This document shows positions 8,719 to 18,943 of a stretch of 37,189 nucleotides of DNA, in pieces. The stretch is from contig RFVA01000021.1 of the NCBI GenBank assembly GCA_009922685.1, forward strand, positions 1 to 37,189, written 5' to 3'. Each line of letters begins with the position of its first letter. The stretch's first letter is position 1. This DNA comes from Gammaproteobacteria bacterium. GTDB lineage: Bacteria > Pseudomonadota > Gammaproteobacteria > Methylococcales > Methylococcaceae. A program made the translations under genes and the position numbers. The notes beneath the pieces are model-generated. The model made no database searches. It was not told the DNA's origin and saw only the letters and a list, made by a program, of their open reading frames with translations.

Positions 8719-11289
8719 ATGTCGAGCCTAGACTCTCCCAAAACGGCCCATACGCCGCTCATGCAGCAATATCTTCGCATCAAAGCCGAGCACCCGGAGC
8801 GCCTCTTGTTCTTTCGTATGGGTGATTTCTATGAGCTGTTCTATGACGATGCTCAACGCGCCGCGAAGCTCCTCGACATCACCTTGACCGCTCGGGGGGA
8901 ATCTGCCGGGGCTCCGATTCCGATGGCCGGCCTCCCCTATCACGCTGCAGAGGGTTATCTAGCCCGACTGGTCCGGCTGGGTGAATCGGTGGCCATCTGC
9001 GAGCAGATCGGCGATCCCCAGCTAGCCAAAGGGCCCGTCGAACGCCGCGTGGTCCGTATCGTGACACCAGGAACCGTGACCGAGGAAGCCTTACTGGAAG
9101 ATCGCCGGGATAACCTTCTCGTGGCCGTGGCAGCCACGGGATCCAGCCTCGGTCTTGCTGCCCTCGATCTTGCTGGGGGACGCTTTATCGTCGAACAACT
9201 CGCATCCATGGACACCCTCTTCAGCGAACTCGAGCGTCTGAATCCAGCGGAACTCCTCGTCAGTGAGGCGGAGGCGCTACCATCCGCCATCCTTCAGCGC
9301 CGAGGGACCACCCGCCGGCCCAGTTGGCATTTCGAAGCCGAAAGCGCGAGGCGCCTGTTGATTCGCCACTTCAATGTCCACGACCTCACCGCCTTTGGCT
9401 GTCAGAACATGCCAGCCACATTAGCTGCAGCCGGTGCCTTGCTGGAATACGTCAAGGAAACCCAACAATCTGCCTTACCCCATATTGAAGGGATGCGCCT
9501 TGAACGCCACGAAGATCTGATTGCCTTGGATGCGGCAAGCCGCCGCAACCTCGAACTGGATTATCACCCTTCGGGCCGCGTTGAATTGACGCTCTTCGGC
9601 GTCCTCGATCGCACGGTAACGGCGATGGGTGGCCGACTGCTGAGACGTTGGCTGCATCAACCGTTACGAGAACAAGGGATTTTGAGCGCCCGTCACGATG
9701 CGATCGATAGCCTTCTCGGGCAGGGGGCGATGGGAGGAGTCAGGGATCACCTAAGAGCCATAGGCGATATCGAACGCATCGTCGCGCGGATTGCTTTGCG
9801 ATCAGCCCGACCCCGGGATCTGGTCACCCTTCGCCTCGCCCTCGACGCGCTGCCGGCTTTTCAGACTCTTTTAACCCCTCTTGAGGCGCCGTTACTGCAA
9901 GATCTCAGAAGAGCCCTAGCCCCCCAAACTTTACTATTGGATCTTTTACAAAGAGCCATTATTGATCAGCCCCCTGTCCTCATTAGAGAGGGCGGCGTCA
10001 TCCGAGAGGGATACCATCCAGAGCTCGACCAACTGAGGCGTTTGAGCTTACATCAGGACCAGTTTCTTCTCGATCTCGAACAGCGTGAACGCGAAAAAAC
10101 GGGGCTTTCAAACCTCAAAGTGGGGTTCAATCGGGTGCAAGGCTTCTATCTTGAACTTTCAAGAACTCAGGCCGATCGCGTGCCCCAAGAGTACGTGAGA
10201 CGCCAAACCCTGAAGGGCGTTGAGCGCTATATCACCCCCGAGCTCAAGGCCTTTGAAGAGCAGGTTTTAGGGGCTCGCGAGCGGGCTCTCGCTTTTGAGA
10301 AAACCCTCTGGGAGGCTCTCCTGGACCGATTGGCAGAGGACCTGATGGCACTCAAGCAGATCGGCGAGGGCCTGGCCGAACTGGACGTACTCGGAACGCT
10401 CGCAGAGCGCGCAGACAGCCTCAACTTCCATCGTCCCGACTTTACTCAGGAACCAGGGATTAGCATTAAAGGGGGACGCCACCCTGTGGTCGAAAGTGTC
10501 CTCGATCAGCCCTTTGTTCCGAATGACCTTGAACTCTCGCAGCAGCGGCGGATGCTGATCATCACCGGGCCTAATATGGGTGGAAAATCGACCTATATGC
10601 GACAGACTGCGGTCATTGTGCTTCTGGCGCACATAGGCTCCTTCGTCCCGGCAGAACAAGCGGTCATGGGACCCATTGACCGCATCTTCACCCGAATTGG
10701 CGCCTCAGATGATCTCGCCAATGGCCGCTCGACCTTCATGGTCGAAATGACCGAAACGGCTAACATCCTGCATCATGCCACACCCAGGAGTCTCGTCCTG
10801 ATGGATGAAATAGGTCGAGGCACCAGCACCTTTGACGGCCTATCGCTCGCTTTCGCAACGGCCGAGCATCTCGCCCGAGTCACGGGATCAATGACCCTTT
10901 TTGCAACCCATTACTTTGAATTGATTCAGCTTCCAGAGGAGGTTCCTGAAGTGGCTAACGTCCACCTGGATGCCGCAGAGCACCATCAGGGCATTGTCTT
11001 TCTGCACGCGGTCAAAGAGGGTCCCGCCAACCAAAGCTATGGTCTTGAGGTCGCCGCCTTGGCGGGAGTCCCCAAAAGTGTCGTCAAAAAGGCGCGGGAG
11101 AAGCTCAGAGCCCTCGAAGCCCAGACCCTTCAGCGGCCGGTTGAGCCGCGCCAAGGACAACAGCTAGATCTTTTCAGGGATATGATCAAGGACCCCGCAC
11201 TTCTCCTTCTTGATGCGGTGGATCCTGAAGAGATGACCCCAAGAGAAGCGCTGGATTTCTTGTTTGAGATGAAGGCCAAGCGAGGCTGA
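8719..11289 (+). CDS. mutS: DNA mismatch repair protein MutS
   Basis: MutS recognises base mismatches and small loops and starts methyl-directed repair with MutL. The 856-residue protein has the full set of domains. The mismatch-binding domain carries the Phe-X-Glu motif in GDFYELF (Phe37, Glu39). Connector, core and clamp domains follow. The ABC ATPase has Walker [10 protein letters not shown] at residues 617-625, the signature around [14 protein letters not shown], Walker [17 protein letters not shown] and ATHYFEL. The frame stays open upstream to 8623, but family similarity begins near [18 protein letters not shown], so I start at 8719. No clear ribosome binding site precedes it. It is divergent from pncC-recA and convergent with dsbC. 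Confidence 0.97.
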   Translation: MSSLDSPKTAHTPLMQQYLRIKAEHPERLLFFRMGDFYELFYDDAQRAAKLLDITLTARGESAGAPIPMAGLPYHAAEGYLARLVRLGESVAICEQIGDPQLAKGPVERRVVRIVTPGTVTEEALLEDRRDNLLVAVAATGSSLGLAALDLAGGRFIVEQLASMDTLFSELERLNPAELLVSEAEALPSAILQRRGTTRRPSWHFEAESARRLLIRHFNVHDLTAFGCQNMPATLAAAGALLEYVKETQQSALPHIEGMRLERHEDLIALDAASRRNLELDYHPSGRVELTLFGVLDRTVTAMGGRLLRRWLHQPLREQGILSARHDAIDSLLGQGAMGGVRDHLRAIGDIERIVARIALRSARPRDLVTLRLALDALPAFQTLLTPLEAPLLQDLRRALAPQTLLLDLLQRAIIDQPPVLIREGGVIREGYHPELDQLRRLSLHQDQFLLDLEQREREKTGLSNLKVGFNRVQGFYLELSRTQADRVPQEYVRRQTLKGVERYITPELKAFEEQVLGARERALAFEKTLWEALLDRLAEDLMALKQIGEGLAELDVLGTLAERADSLNFHRPDFTQEPGISIKGGRHPVVESVLDQPFVPNDLELSQQRRMLIITGPNMGGKSTYMRQTAVIVLLAHIGSFVPAEQAVMGPIDRIFTRIGASDDLANGRSTFMVEMTETANILHHATPRSLVLMDEIGRGTSTFDGLSLAFATAEHLARVTGSMTLFATHYFELIQLPEEVPEVANVHLDAAEHHQGIVFLHAVKEGPANQSYGLEVAALAGVPKSVVKKAREKLRALEAQTLQRPVEPRQGQQLDLFRDMIKDPALLLLDAVDPEEMTPREALDFLFEMKAKRG

Positions 11290-11321
11290 CTCCGCCCCGT
11301 GTTTTTTTGGGGGCGAGGTCA
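11287..11321. terminator. Stem-loop between convergent mutS and dsbC
   Basis: CGCCCC at 11293-11298 pairs with GGGGCG at 11310-11315, with an outer TGAC/GTCA pairing after an internal mismatch. It overlaps the mutS stop codon. The T run sits in the loop rather than after the stem, so it is not a classical intrinsic terminator on either strand. It could stop or protect the 3' ends of both transcripts. Confidence 0.4.
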
Positions 11322-11342
11322 GCCTGAGGGTGGGACAGAGGA

Positions 11343-12089
11343 CTAGGGCGCCGCCGCTGGGTCAATTCCAGGGAGGCCTTCAGACTTTTCTTCAAGGATC
11401 TTGAGCAACTCCTTGGCCGGCACATAGCCCGGATAAATGGTGCCCTTTTCGGTCACGATCATGGGGGTCCCGTTAGCGCCCATGGCTGAGGCCAACGCCA
11501 TATGGTCATCCACCGGATTCTTGCACTCTTTCCGCGCCAGATTCTCCCCATTCTTTGCTCGCGTCAGCGCCGCATTTCGATCCTTGGAGCACCACACCGT
11601 GACGGCCTTGTAATAGGAGTCGGTATCTTTTCCTGCGCGCGGGAAAAAGAGGTAACGGATTTCAATACCCTCGCGGAGATAGTCCTCCATTTCAGAGTGG
11701 AGTTTCCGGCAGTAACCACAATCGATATCGGTAAAGACGTAGACCACGTGCTTTTGGATCTTCGGCTTGAAAATGATCATGTTGTCGGTACCTATCTTCG
11801 CCAACGCCGACAGCCGGGCGCCCGATAACTTCTTTTCGGTCACATCCTCCCGCGTCTTCAGGTCAATCATTGCTCCCTGCATCAGATAATGACCATCTTC
11901 TGAGACATAAAACAGGCGCGTGCCAACCACCACTTCATACACCCCCTTGATGGGTGATTCGGCAACAGAGTCCGCCTTGAGGGTCGGTAACGCCAGCTTC
12001 AGGGCCGCTTCGACCGCCTTGGGATCGGCTTGAACCCATCCAGTAGTAAGAAGGAGGCCGATAAAGGCTCCAAGCAGTAATGACTTCAT
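11343..12089 (-). CDS. dsbC: Periplasmic disulfide isomerase DsbC
   Basis: DsbC is a periplasmic V-shaped dimer that reshuffles wrong disulfides and is kept reduced by DsbD. The 248-residue precursor has a typical signal peptide (MKSLLLGAFIGLLLTTGWVQA, then DPKAV). An N-terminal dimerisation domain of about 60 residues follows, with SPIKGVYEVVVGTRLFYVS. The thioredoxin domain carries the active site CGYC at Cys124-Cys127 and the cis-proline loop GTPMIV (Pro209). A second cysteine pair, Cys167 and Cys189, matches the structural disulfide of E. coli DsbC. It starts 22 bases after rseP and may be co-transcribed with it. The C-terminus (PGIDPAAAP) runs slightly beyond the fold. Confidence 0.94.
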   Translation of the reverse strand: MKSLLLGAFIGLLLTTGWVQADPKAVEAALKLALPTLKADSVAESPIKGVYEVVVGTRLFYVSEDGHYLMQGAMIDLKTREDVTEKKLSGARLSALAKIGTDNMIIFKPKIQKHVVYVFTDIDCGYCRKLHSEMEDYLREGIEIRYLFFPRAGKDTDSYYKAVTVWCSKDRNAALTRAKNGENLARKECKNPVDDHMALASAMGANGTPMIVTEKGTIYPGYVPAKELLKILEEKSEGLPGIDPAAAP

Positions 12090-12111
12090 AAGTTACCCCA
12101 AGTAATGTGAA

Positions 12112-13479
12112 TTAATTCGAAGCGAAAAGGCGGCCAATATCGAGATAGAAGCCCAACACCATCAGAAGAAGCAGGATCGCCATCCCCATCTGTTGAAAGC
12201 GAATTTGGGTCTTTTCATGAAGTGGACGACCCATGATCGCTTCTGCCCCATAGAACAGCAGATGCCCACCATCAAGGACCGGAATAGGCAACAGATTCAG
12301 GACCCCCAAACTGATACTGACGAGAGCTAAAAATTTGAGGAACTGGATCATTCCTAGACTCGCGGATTGCCCCGCATACTGGGCAATGCTGATAGGACCA
12401 CTCAGATTCTCAACCGCGGCCTTGCCAATCAGCATGCGGCCTGCCATTTTGAGCGTGGCAAACGAGTAAGTTCCGGTGCGTTTGATCGCAGCAACCAGTG
12501 CCGACCAGGGGCCTAAGCGATAATCCACCTCCATCGACTTTTTGAGATCCTCAGGGACCTTCACCGCAGCACCAATCTGTCCGATCGTCCCCTCGGCAGA
12601 GTCCACCGCAGCAGGCGTCAACTGAAGATCAACCGCCACATCGTTACGCTCGATCACCGCTTCAATGACCTGACCGGGTCGTACTCGAACATAATCGACC
12701 CAAGCCTTCCAGGTTTTGATGATCTGATCATCGGCTTTGAGAATTCGGTCACCGGCCTTAAGTCCGGCCTGCTCAGCGGCACTTCCGGCCACAATGCGCT
12801 CAATCACAGGCTCGAGAGAAGGCTCCTTAGGCTTCAGGCCCAGTCGCTGGTAAACCGCCTCGGGCTGGTTGCCGACATCCTGAGGCTTCACTACCGAGAG
12901 ATCCCTCACTTCACCCGCCGCCGTCTTCACTTTAACCGGAATAGGCTCTTCATCGAGCAGTCGCTCCATAATTCCACCGACAGCTAAAACCCAGGTCGGG
13001 GTGGGCGTGTCATCGACCTCCAAGATCTCATCATCCTCTTGAAAGCCCGCAAAGCCGGCGATCGTCCCCTGAACCACCTCACCCACCACCGGCCGAGTTC
13101 CCGTTTCACCCCACATGAGGGTGACCCAATAGATGAGAATCGCTAACAAGAAATTAAAGAGGGGGCCGGCCAAGACGACCGCCGAGCGAACGCTGAGAGG
13201 CTTTCGATTGAACGCATAGGGAAGATCGGCTTCAGCCACGGGAGCCTCCCTTTCGTCCACCATCCGGACATAGCCACCCAGGGGCAATGCAGAGAGCGTG
13301 AACTCGGTATCCATGGGAGTTTTCTGATGACGCCAGATCACCGTGCCAAAGCCAAGGGAAAATCGCAGCACCCGAACACCAAGACGCCTCGCCACCCAAT
13401 AATGGCCGAACTCATGTACCGCGATCAGGACAATCAGCGCGATAAGAAAAAAGAACAGCGTATGCAACAACTCAGGCAT
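12112..13479 (-). CDS. rseP: Site-2 intramembrane zinc protease RseP
   Basis: RseP cleaves the anti-sigma factor RseA within the membrane after DegS has cut it, releasing sigma-E, and also removes signal-peptide remnants. The 455-residue inner-membrane protein has the HEFGH zinc motif in the first transmembrane helix (His22-His26). Two PDZ domains follow: VVGEVVQGTIAGFAGFQEDDEI and VIERIVAGSAAEQAGLKAGDRIL. Near the C-terminus the third zinc ligand is in NLLPIPVLDGGH (Asp403). Four hydrophobic segments fit the family topology. It lies 23 bases after dxr. The expected next genes (bamA, skp) are absent, and dsbC follows instead. Confidence 0.96.
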   Translation of the reverse strand: MPELLHTLFFFLIALIVLIAVHEFGHYWVARRLGVRVLRFSLGFGTVIWRHQKTPMDTEFTLSALPLGGYVRMVDEREAPVAEADLPYAFNRKPLSVRSAVVLAGPLFNFLLAILIYWVTLMWGETGTRPVVGEVVQGTIAGFAGFQEDDEILEVDDTPTPTWVLAVGGIMERLLDEEPIPVKVKTAAGEVRDLSVVKPQDVGNQPEAVYQRLGLKPKEPSLEPVIERIVAGSAAEQAGLKAGDRILKADDQIIKTWKAWVDYVRVRPGQVIEAVIERNDVAVDLQLTPAAVDSAEGTIGQIGAAVKVPEDLKKSMEVDYRLGPWSALVAAIKRTGTYSFATLKMAGRMLIGKAAVENLSGPISIAQYAGQSASLGMIQFLKFLALVSISLGVLNLLPIPVLDGGHLLFYGAEAIMGRPLHEKTQIRFQQMGMAILLLLMVLGFYLDIGRLFASN

Positions 13480-13502
13480 CAGGGCTTCACTCTCTCCATC
13501 AA

Positions 13503-14693
13503 TTAAGACTGTAATCGAGCAATATAGGCCGCCGCGGCTTCGCGTGACTGACGATCCGCCTCTAGAACCTCTGGAATATCGTGAGCCTTCATGACGGCAA
13601 CGGATTCCATACAGTGTTTGATGACATCAGGAATCGCCGTAAACCGAATACCCCCCTCAAGGAAGGATCCCACAGCCACCTCATTGGCCGCATTCAAGAT
13701 AGCGGGCATCGTTTCCCCGACGGTCACCGCATCATACGCTCTCTGAAGGCAGGGGAACCGCTCAAAGTCTGGGGCTTCAAAGTCCAAACGTTGGATGCTA
13801 AAAAGATCAAGAGGTTCGGCGCCAGAATCAAATCGTTCCGGCCAAGCCATAGCATGAGCGATCGGAATCCGCATGTCCGGGTTACCCATCTGCGCCAGAA
13901 CAGTGCCATCGACATAATCGACCATGGAATGAATCACACTCTGAGGGTGAATCACGACCTCTACCTTTTCGGGGGGCGTATGGAACAACAAGCACGCCTC
14001 AATGAGCTCAAGCCCCTTGTTCATCATCGTCGCCGAATCCACGGAGATCTTGCGGCCCATGACCCAATTAGGATGGGCCACCGCCTCATCAGGGGTCACA
14101 TCATGCAAGGCCTCAATGGCCTTCCGGAGGAAGGGCCCTCCAGAAGCCGTCAATAAAATACGGCGGACCTCGAGCGCGCTTCGGCCGGCATGGTAATGTG
14201 CCGGCATGCACTGAAAGATCGCATTGTGCTCACTGTCAATCGGAAGAAGAACCGCACCAGATTCAGCGACGGCGGCCATAAAGAGGGGCCCCGACATGAC
14301 CAGTGCTTCCTTGTTGGCCAATAAAACCGTCTTCCCTGCCCTCGCCGCAGCGAGCGTTGGCAGCAATCCTGCCGCCCCAACAATCGCGGCCATCACGGAA
14401 TCAACCGCCGGCAGAACACTGACGTCCTCAAGGGCCTTTGCCCCACTCAATACTTCGGTGGTTTTATTTCCCGCCTCAACCAGACGTCGGCGGAGGCTTT
14501 CCGCGTGATCCTTATCGATGACCACGGCAAAGGCCGGGAGAAATTGCTGACACTGCTCAAAAAGACGATCGATATTGTTATTCGCCGTCAACGCAATGAC
14601 CTGATAGCGATCAGGGTGACGCGCCACCACATCCAGCGTACTGACACCAATCGATCCGGTGGAGCCGAGGACACATATGCCTTTGATACTCAT
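13503..14693 (-). CDS. dxr: 1-deoxy-D-xylulose 5-phosphate reductoisomerase
   Basis: Dxr converts DXP to methylerythritol 4-phosphate with NADPH, the committed step of non-mevalonate isoprenoid synthesis. The 396-residue protein has the Rossmann motif GSTGSIG at residues 10-16, ALTANNNID, the [12 protein letters not shown] segment, the metal site in [13 protein letters not shown], the flexible loop around LLTASGGPF and the [22 protein letters not shown] block. Its start codon overlaps the cdsA stop codon in TAATG, so the two genes are translationally coupled. With uppS and cdsA it gathers undecaprenyl and phospholipid precursor synthesis in one operon. Confidence 0.97.
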   Translation of the reverse strand: MSIKGICVLGSTGSIGVSTLDVVARHPDRYQVIALTANNNIDRLFEQCQQFLPAFAVVIDKDHAESLRRRLVEAGNKTTEVLSGAKALEDVSVLPAVDSVMAAIVGAAGLLPTLAAARAGKTVLLANKEALVMSGPLFMAAVAESGAVLLPIDSEHNAIFQCMPAHYHAGRSALEVRRILLTASGGPFLRKAIEALHDVTPDEAVAHPNWVMGRKISVDSATMMNKGLELIEACLLFHTPPEKVEVVIHPQSVIHSMVDYVDGTVLAQMGNPDMRIPIAHAMAWPERFDSGAEPLDLFSIQRLDFEAPDFERFPCLQRAYDAVTVGETMPAILNAANEVAVGSFLEGGIRFTAIPDVIKHCMESVAVMKAHDIPEVLEADRQSREAAAAYIARLQS

Positions 14694-15694
14694 TATTTTG
14701 CTTCCTGGCCATTTGAATCTGCTTCATCCTCCGCTGGCGGAGCCATGTCGTCGGCCTCACCGGGGATGGCCATGGGCCCGTCATGATGGTGGTCCGCCGG
14801 CTCACTCTCCATCATGATGTCTTCATCGGACTGGAGGATCAGCTCAGGCTCAACACTTGGCCCTAATTGCAGAAAAATCGGAATTAACAGCGATCCCACA
14901 TAAAAAACAGCCACCCCTGAAAGGAGACTGTCGATACGATCAAGCACGCCGCCATGTCCAGGGAGCAAGCCGCCACTGTCCTTGACACCCTGAACCCGCT
15001 TCATCAGGCTTTCAAAAAGATCACCACACACCGAGAAGGCCACGGTTAATAGGGAGAGAAAAACGAAATCGACCCAGGCAAGCTTATCAAGGCCAAGCAA
15101 AAAACCGACCGGCAGGGCAAAGAGCGCGGCAGCCAAGAGAGCGCCATAAACACCTTCTGTGGTCTTACCAGGACTGATCGCCATGACCAGCTTGGTAAAG
15201 CCCCAGCGCTTGCCGACAAAATAGGCCGCAATATCGGCAACCCAGATCAATAGCACCAGATAGAGGACTTGGTATTCAGAGAAATTAAGCCGAAGCCAAA
15301 CCATCATGATCCAGCCGGAAACGAGAACAAAGACCCCCGATACTGCCCTTGAGGCCCTTGAAAACTTGTGTTCGACCAGCCTTTCGGGGATCCGCCGAAA
15401 GGCCATCGCCCAAGCCGCCCACCAAATAATCACCGGGACATAGAACCACACCGGCAGTTCCCCAGGCGCCCAAGAAAGCGCAAAGGTGCGCGCGGCGCCC
15501 ATCAGACCCAACACACTGCCAATGAAAGCGAATTTGCTGCTCCCTTTGAGGCCCGCGAGCCCCGCCCATTCAAAGGCTCCCAGCAGAATAATGGTTCCCC
15601 AGAGAAGGGCAAAACCATCTGGCGGTAAAAAAAGGATGGCGGCAATGATCAAGGGCGCCAACAAGGACGCCGTCAGAATTCGGTTCTTGAGCAT
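14693..15694 (-). CDS. cdsA: Phosphatidate cytidylyltransferase with an acidic C-terminal extension
   Basis: CdsA makes CDP-diacylglycerol from phosphatidate and CTP in the inner membrane, feeding all phospholipid branches. The protein has 333 residues. Up to about residue 277 it is a normal multi-spanning CdsA, with eight or so hydrophobic segments and the family signature around [19 protein letters not shown] and [14 protein letters not shown]. After the last membrane helix comes an extension of some 56 residues rich in Asp and Glu, with HHH, Met and Pro (for example [14 protein letters not shown]). E. coli CdsA stops near residue 285. The tail does not resemble a domain I know. It lies between uppS (36-base gap) and dxr (TAATG overlap). 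Confidence 0.94.
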   Translation of the reverse strand: MLKNRILTASLLAPLIIAAILFLPPDGFALLWGTIILLGAFEWAGLAGLKGSSKFAFIGSVLGLMGAARTFALSWAPGELPVWFYVPVIIWWAAWAMAFRRIPERLVEHKFSRASRAVSGVFVLVSGWIMMVWLRLNFSEYQVLYLVLLIWVADIAAYFVGKRWGFTKLVMAISPGKTTEGVYGALLAAALFALPVGFLLGLDKLAWVDFVFLSLLTVAFSVCGDLFESLMKRVQGVKDSGGLLPGHGGVLDRIDSLLSGVAVFYVGSLLIPIFLQLGPSVEPELILQSDEDIMMESEPADHHHDGPMAIPGEADDMAPPAEDEADSNGQEAK

Positions 15695-15730
15695 GGGGGG
15701 CCTGCGTTGATAAATAGGGATAAAAAGAGG

Positions 15731-16489
15731 TTAGGAAGCGGGGTTGCGTTCGATCTGGTCGCCGGTGTAACCAAAACGCCGTTGACGGCTGGCAAAGCTC
15801 GTCAGTGCTTCAGAAAAGGCGGCCTCGTCGAAGTCCGGCCACAGCAAGGATGAGAAGTGGAGTTCGGTATAGGCCAGCTGCCACAATAGAAAATTACTGA
15901 TCCGTTGTTCGCCACCGGTCCGAATAAAGAGATCCGGTTCGGGAAGATCCGCTAGGGCCAAATGAGATTCCAGCATCGAAGCGGTGATCGCCTCGCTTTG
16001 AAGGCGGCCGGCTTCAACGTCTTGGGCCAACCGGCGAGCGGCCTGCGTGAGATCCCAACGCCCTCCATAATTGGCCGCAATGACCAAATGAAGCGCTGTG
16101 TTGTTTCGGGTTAACGCCTCTGCCTCTCTAATCTTCTCCTGAAGGACCGGCGCGAAGGCCTCGCGATCACCGATCACACGGAGTCTGACACCATTGTTGT
16201 GTAGTTTCTTGGTCTCATGCTCCAGCGTCAGCATAAACAACTCCATCAGGAGAGAAACTTCCTGAGCCGGACGTCGCCAGTTCTCACTGCTGAAGGCAAA
16301 CAGGGTTAACACCTCGATCCCACGGGCAATACACTGTTCGACCGTTTTTTGGACCGCGCCAACGCCGGCACGATGACCTGCAGGCCGGGGCAGAAACCGC
16401 TGTTTCGCCCACCGTCCATTTCCATCCATGATGATGGCCACATGGCGCGGCAGGTCAGCGGGTGTCAATGGATCCAGGGATGAGGACAT
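15731..16489 (-). CDS. uppS: Undecaprenyl diphosphate synthase
   Basis: UppS adds eight isopentenyl units in cis to farnesyl diphosphate, giving the C55 carrier lipid for peptidoglycan and other envelope polymers. The 252-residue protein begins with the P-loop-like motif HVAIIMDGNGRWAK (Asp22 is the catalytic metal ligand, Arg26 binds diphosphate). GHRAGVGAV, TLFAFSSENWRRP, IAANYGGRWDL and the C-terminal DLFIRTGGEQRISNFLLWQLAYTEL region complete the cis-prenyltransferase signature. The gene follows frr and precedes cdsA in the same operon, as in E. coli. Confidence 0.97.
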   Translation of the reverse strand: MSSSLDPLTPADLPRHVAIIMDGNGRWAKQRFLPRPAGHRAGVGAVQKTVEQCIARGIEVLTLFAFSSENWRRPAQEVSLLMELFMLTLEHETKKLHNNGVRLRVIGDREAFAPVLQEKIREAEALTRNNTALHLVIAANYGGRWDLTQAARRLAQDVEAGRLQSEAITASMLESHLALADLPEPDLFIRTGGEQRISNFLLWQLAYTELHFSSLLWPDFDEAAFSEALTSFASRQRRFGYTGDQIERNPAS

Positions 16490-16553
16490 GAGAGTACCGG
16501 GTAAGTCGCCATGCTGAAGGGAAGGCCTTTGCCATCACCAAGGCCTTGAAGCT

Positions 16554-17111
16554 TCAGATCGCGAGAAGATCCTTTTCTTTCTGTTCAAGAAGGCCATCGA
16601 CCTCCTTCACATATTGATCGGTCAATTTCTGGACCAGCTCCTGACCTTTGCGTTCCTCATCCTCAGACAACTGCTTGTCCTTCACCAGATTTTTGAGATC
16701 CGTATTGGCATCGCGGCGGATATTTCTGACCGCGACCCTTGAATTTTCAGCTTCATGCCGGACCACCTTGATTAAGTCGCGGCGACGCTCCTCGGTCAGG
16801 GGCGGCATCGGAACCCGAATGACGGTGCCGGCCGTTGAGGGATTCAGCCCAAGATCAGAGCTCATGATCGCCTTTTCGATGGCCTGCACCATGGTCCGCT
16901 CCCACGGCGTCACCGCAAGGGTTCTGGCGTCTTCGACGGTCACATTGGCCGTCTGGCTGAGGGGCACGTCATTGCCGTAATAGGAGACCGTGACGTGATC
17001 AAGAAGGCTCGGATGAGCCCGTCCGGTGCGGATTTTGGCGAGCTCAAGCTTCAGGGCCTCGATGCTCTTGGCCATCCGCTCCGCGGTTCGTTTCTGGAGA
17101 TCGTCAATCAT
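16554..17111 (-). CDS. frr: Ribosome recycling factor
   Basis: RRF, with EF-G, splits the post-termination ribosome into subunits. The 185-residue length equals the family norm. Sequence features are [27 protein letters not shown], the hinge and beta domain with [15 protein letters not shown] and [24 protein letters not shown], then a helical C-terminus with [10 protein letters not shown]. The start codon overlaps the pyrH stop codon in ATGA, indicating coupled translation. An AAGGCC/GGCCTT inverted repeat lies between frr and uppS but has no T run. Confidence 0.97.
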   Translation of the reverse strand: MIDDLQKRTAERMAKSIEALKLELAKIRTGRAHPSLLDHVTVSYYGNDVPLSQTANVTVEDARTLAVTPWERTMVQAIEKAIMSSDLGLNPSTAGTVIRVPMPPLTEERRRDLIKVVRHEAENSRVAVRNIRRDANTDLKNLVKDKQLSEDEERKGQELVQKLTDQYVKEVDGLLEQKEKDLLAI

Positions 17112-17836
17112 GCTGATGTTTCCGTTTCAATCAAAGAACCAATATCCTCACCCATGACCGTTCGCATCACAGCGCCTGGCTCAAAGACATTCATGACTCG
17201 AAGTGGCATATCATGGTCACGGCAAAGGACCAACGCTGTTGCATCCATGACGTTAAGACGCTGATCGAGCGCCTCATCATAGGTCAGTGTCTTGTAGAGT
17301 GTGGCATCGGGATTTTTCATGGGGTCATCGGTGTAAACCCCATCGACCTTGGTCGCTTTGATCAGAAGATTTGCGTTAATCTCAATCGAGCGCAGACTGG
17401 CAGCCGTATCGGTGGTGAAGAAAGGATTGCCCGTTCCGGCAGCAAAGATCACCACTCGCCCTTTCTCAAGATGCCGAATCGCCCGCCGCCGGATGTAGTC
17501 CTCGCAGACCTGATTGATCTTGAGGGCCGACATCACCCGAACCGGACGGCCATGATGTTCCAACGCGTCCTGCATCGCCAACGCGTTCAGAACGGTAGCC
17601 AACATGCCCATGTAGTCCCCGGTGACCCGCTCAAGGCCTTGACCCGCAGTCTGGGCCCCTCGAATGATATTGCCACCACCGATCACCAATCCAACCTGAA
17701 CACCGGCATCACACAGTTCGGCAATCTCCTTTGCCAGCCGACCGATCGTACTGGCATCGATGCCACCACCTTTTTCGCCCATCAGGGCTTCGCCACTCAG
17801 TTTCAACAGAATGCGAGGGTATTTGGGTGTACTCAT
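17108..17836 (-). CDS. pyrH: Uridylate kinase PyrH
   Basis: PyrH phosphorylates UMP to UDP; in bacteria it is a hexamer activated by GTP and inhibited by UTP. The 242-residue protein begins [20 protein letters not shown]. It contains [39 protein letters not shown], the acceptor-site [21 protein letters not shown] and [13 protein letters not shown], all typical. The frame is open for 97 more codons upstream, across the tsf-pyrH gap and into the tsf coding region in another frame, so the shorter start is preferred. The stop codon overlaps the frr ATG. It belongs to the rpsB-tsf-pyrH-frr unit. Confidence 0.97.
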   Translation of the reverse strand: MSTPKYPRILLKLSGEALMGEKGGGIDASTIGRLAKEIAELCDAGVQVGLVIGGGNIIRGAQTAGQGLERVTGDYMGMLATVLNALAMQDALEHHGRPVRVMSALKINQVCEDYIRRRAIRHLEKGRVVIFAAGTGNPFFTTDTAASLRSIEINANLLIKATKVDGVYTDDPMKNPDATLYKTLTYDEALDQRLNVMDATALVLCRDHDMPLRVMNVFEPGAVMRTVMGEDIGSLIETETSA

Positions 17837-17872
17837 TAGGATCTGCTCGGTCAGGGGTTTACTGAAAGCATG

Positions 17873-17902
17873 CCGGGGGCCCGTCGGGTGACGCACCCCC
17901 GG
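17873..17902 (-). promoter_or_regulatory. GC-rich stem-loop between tsf and pyrH
   Basis: CCGGGGG (17873-17879) pairs perfectly with CCCCCGG (17896-17902), and the 16-base loop contains a further CCC/GGG pairing. No T run follows on either strand. It may be an RNA processing or stability element that sets pyrH-frr output relative to tsf. A separate promoter for pyrH was not evident. Confidence 0.4.
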
Positions 17903-17921
17903 ACACCGGGGATCTCCGGGA

Positions 17922-18809
17922 TCAGGAAGCGCGAACTTGCGCCATGACCTCTTCGGCAAAGTTGCTCTCGACCTTTTCGATCCCTTCGCCGACTTCAAGG
18001 CGAACGAAACGCGCCACCTTTGCCCCTTTTGAGGACAGAAGCTGGGCGACCGTCTGATCAGGATCCTTGACGAAGGCTTGACCAACGAGGGTAATTTCCC
18101 CAAGGAATTTCTTGATTCGGCCTTCAACCATCTTTTCGATCACATTGGCCGGCTTGCCACTCTCAGCGGCCTGTGCACTGAAGATCGCTTTTTCCTTTTC
18201 AACGAGGTCCGCATCGACACCCGACTCATCAACGCAACTCGGCTTGCTCGCGGCCACATGCATCGCGATATCCTTCCCAAGTCCAGCATCGCCGCCCTGA
18301 AGTTCAACGAGCACGCCGATACGACTGCCATGAAGGTAACTGGCCACTAAACCGGCTGGCGCCTCAAAACGCTCATAACGGCGCACGGCAATATTTTCAC
18401 CAATCTTTGCAACCATGGCACGACGAGCTTCTTCAACGGTCTCCCCTGAACCAGGCATCTTGGCTTCTAACAGTTCTTCGAGCGTCTTAGCGCCGGCAGC
18501 AAGACCAGCTTCTGCGACCAGATTCGCAAAGGCAACGAAATCATCCCCCTTGGCGACGAAATCGGTTTCACTGTTGACCTCAACAATGGAAGCCTTGGTG
18601 CCATCAGGGCTTGCCTTGCAGCAAATGCACCCTTCAGCAGCCGTCCGGCCAGACTTCTTGTCCGCTTTCGCAAGACCCGCCTTCCGCATCATTTCAACGG
18701 CGGCCTCGAGATCCCCTTGGGTCTCAGTCAGCGCTTTTTTGCATTCCATCATCCCTGAACCCGTGCGTTCACGGAGCTCCTTTACCATCCCGGCCGTAAT
18801 ATTCGACAT
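17922..18809 (-). CDS. tsf: Translation elongation factor Ts
   Basis: EF-Ts is the nucleotide exchange factor of EF-Tu. The 295-residue protein starts [27 protein letters not shown], which is the conserved N-terminal module. The EF-Tu contact region [17 protein letters not shown] is intact, and the C-terminal part has [62 protein letters not shown] and [11 protein letters not shown]. One oddity is a cysteine cluster, Cys61, Cys63 and Cys64 ([11 protein letters not shown]), where the family usually has small hydrophobic residues before the [10 protein letters not shown] strand. It follows rpsB across a hairpin attenuator. Confidence 0.97.
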   Translation of the reverse strand: MSNITAGMVKELRERTGSGMMECKKALTETQGDLEAAVEMMRKAGLAKADKKSGRTAAEGCICCKASPDGTKASIVEVNSETDFVAKGDDFVAFANLVAEAGLAAGAKTLEELLEAKMPGSGETVEEARRAMVAKIGENIAVRRYERFEAPAGLVASYLHGSRIGVLVELQGGDAGLGKDIAMHVAASKPSCVDESGVDADLVEKEKAIFSAQAAESGKPANVIEKMVEGRIKKFLGEITLVGQAFVKDPDQTVAQLLSSKGAKVARFVRLEVGEGIEKVESNFAEEVMAQVRAS

Positions 18810-18863
18810 GAAGAATCCTCTTTCTTAATCAGTAATTGGGTTGTTCGTTCAGGCTTGCCTAGT

Positions 18864-18890
18864 AAAACGCCCCCGGGTGGAGGCGTTTTT
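18864..18890 (-). terminator. Attenuator hairpin between rpsB and tsf
   Basis: AAAACGCC at 18864-18871 pairs with GGCGTTTT at 18882-18889. On the minus strand the stem is followed by T residues, so it can act as an intrinsic but leaky terminator. A partial terminator between rpsB and tsf is also known in E. coli, where it helps set the S2 to EF-Ts ratio. The same hairpin has T residues on the plus strand as well. Confidence 0.65.
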
Positions 18891-18943
18891 ATTCATCGTT
18901 TGGAGCCATCTCTAAGGGCAAGTCCTAAAGGCTCCTGAAAGAC

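Noticed and set aside
17837-18127. 97-codon N-terminal extension of pyrH
   Set aside because: It is antibiotic to family length: the extension lies in the tsf gap and in another frame of tsf, while UMP kinase similarity starts at [17 protein letters not shown].
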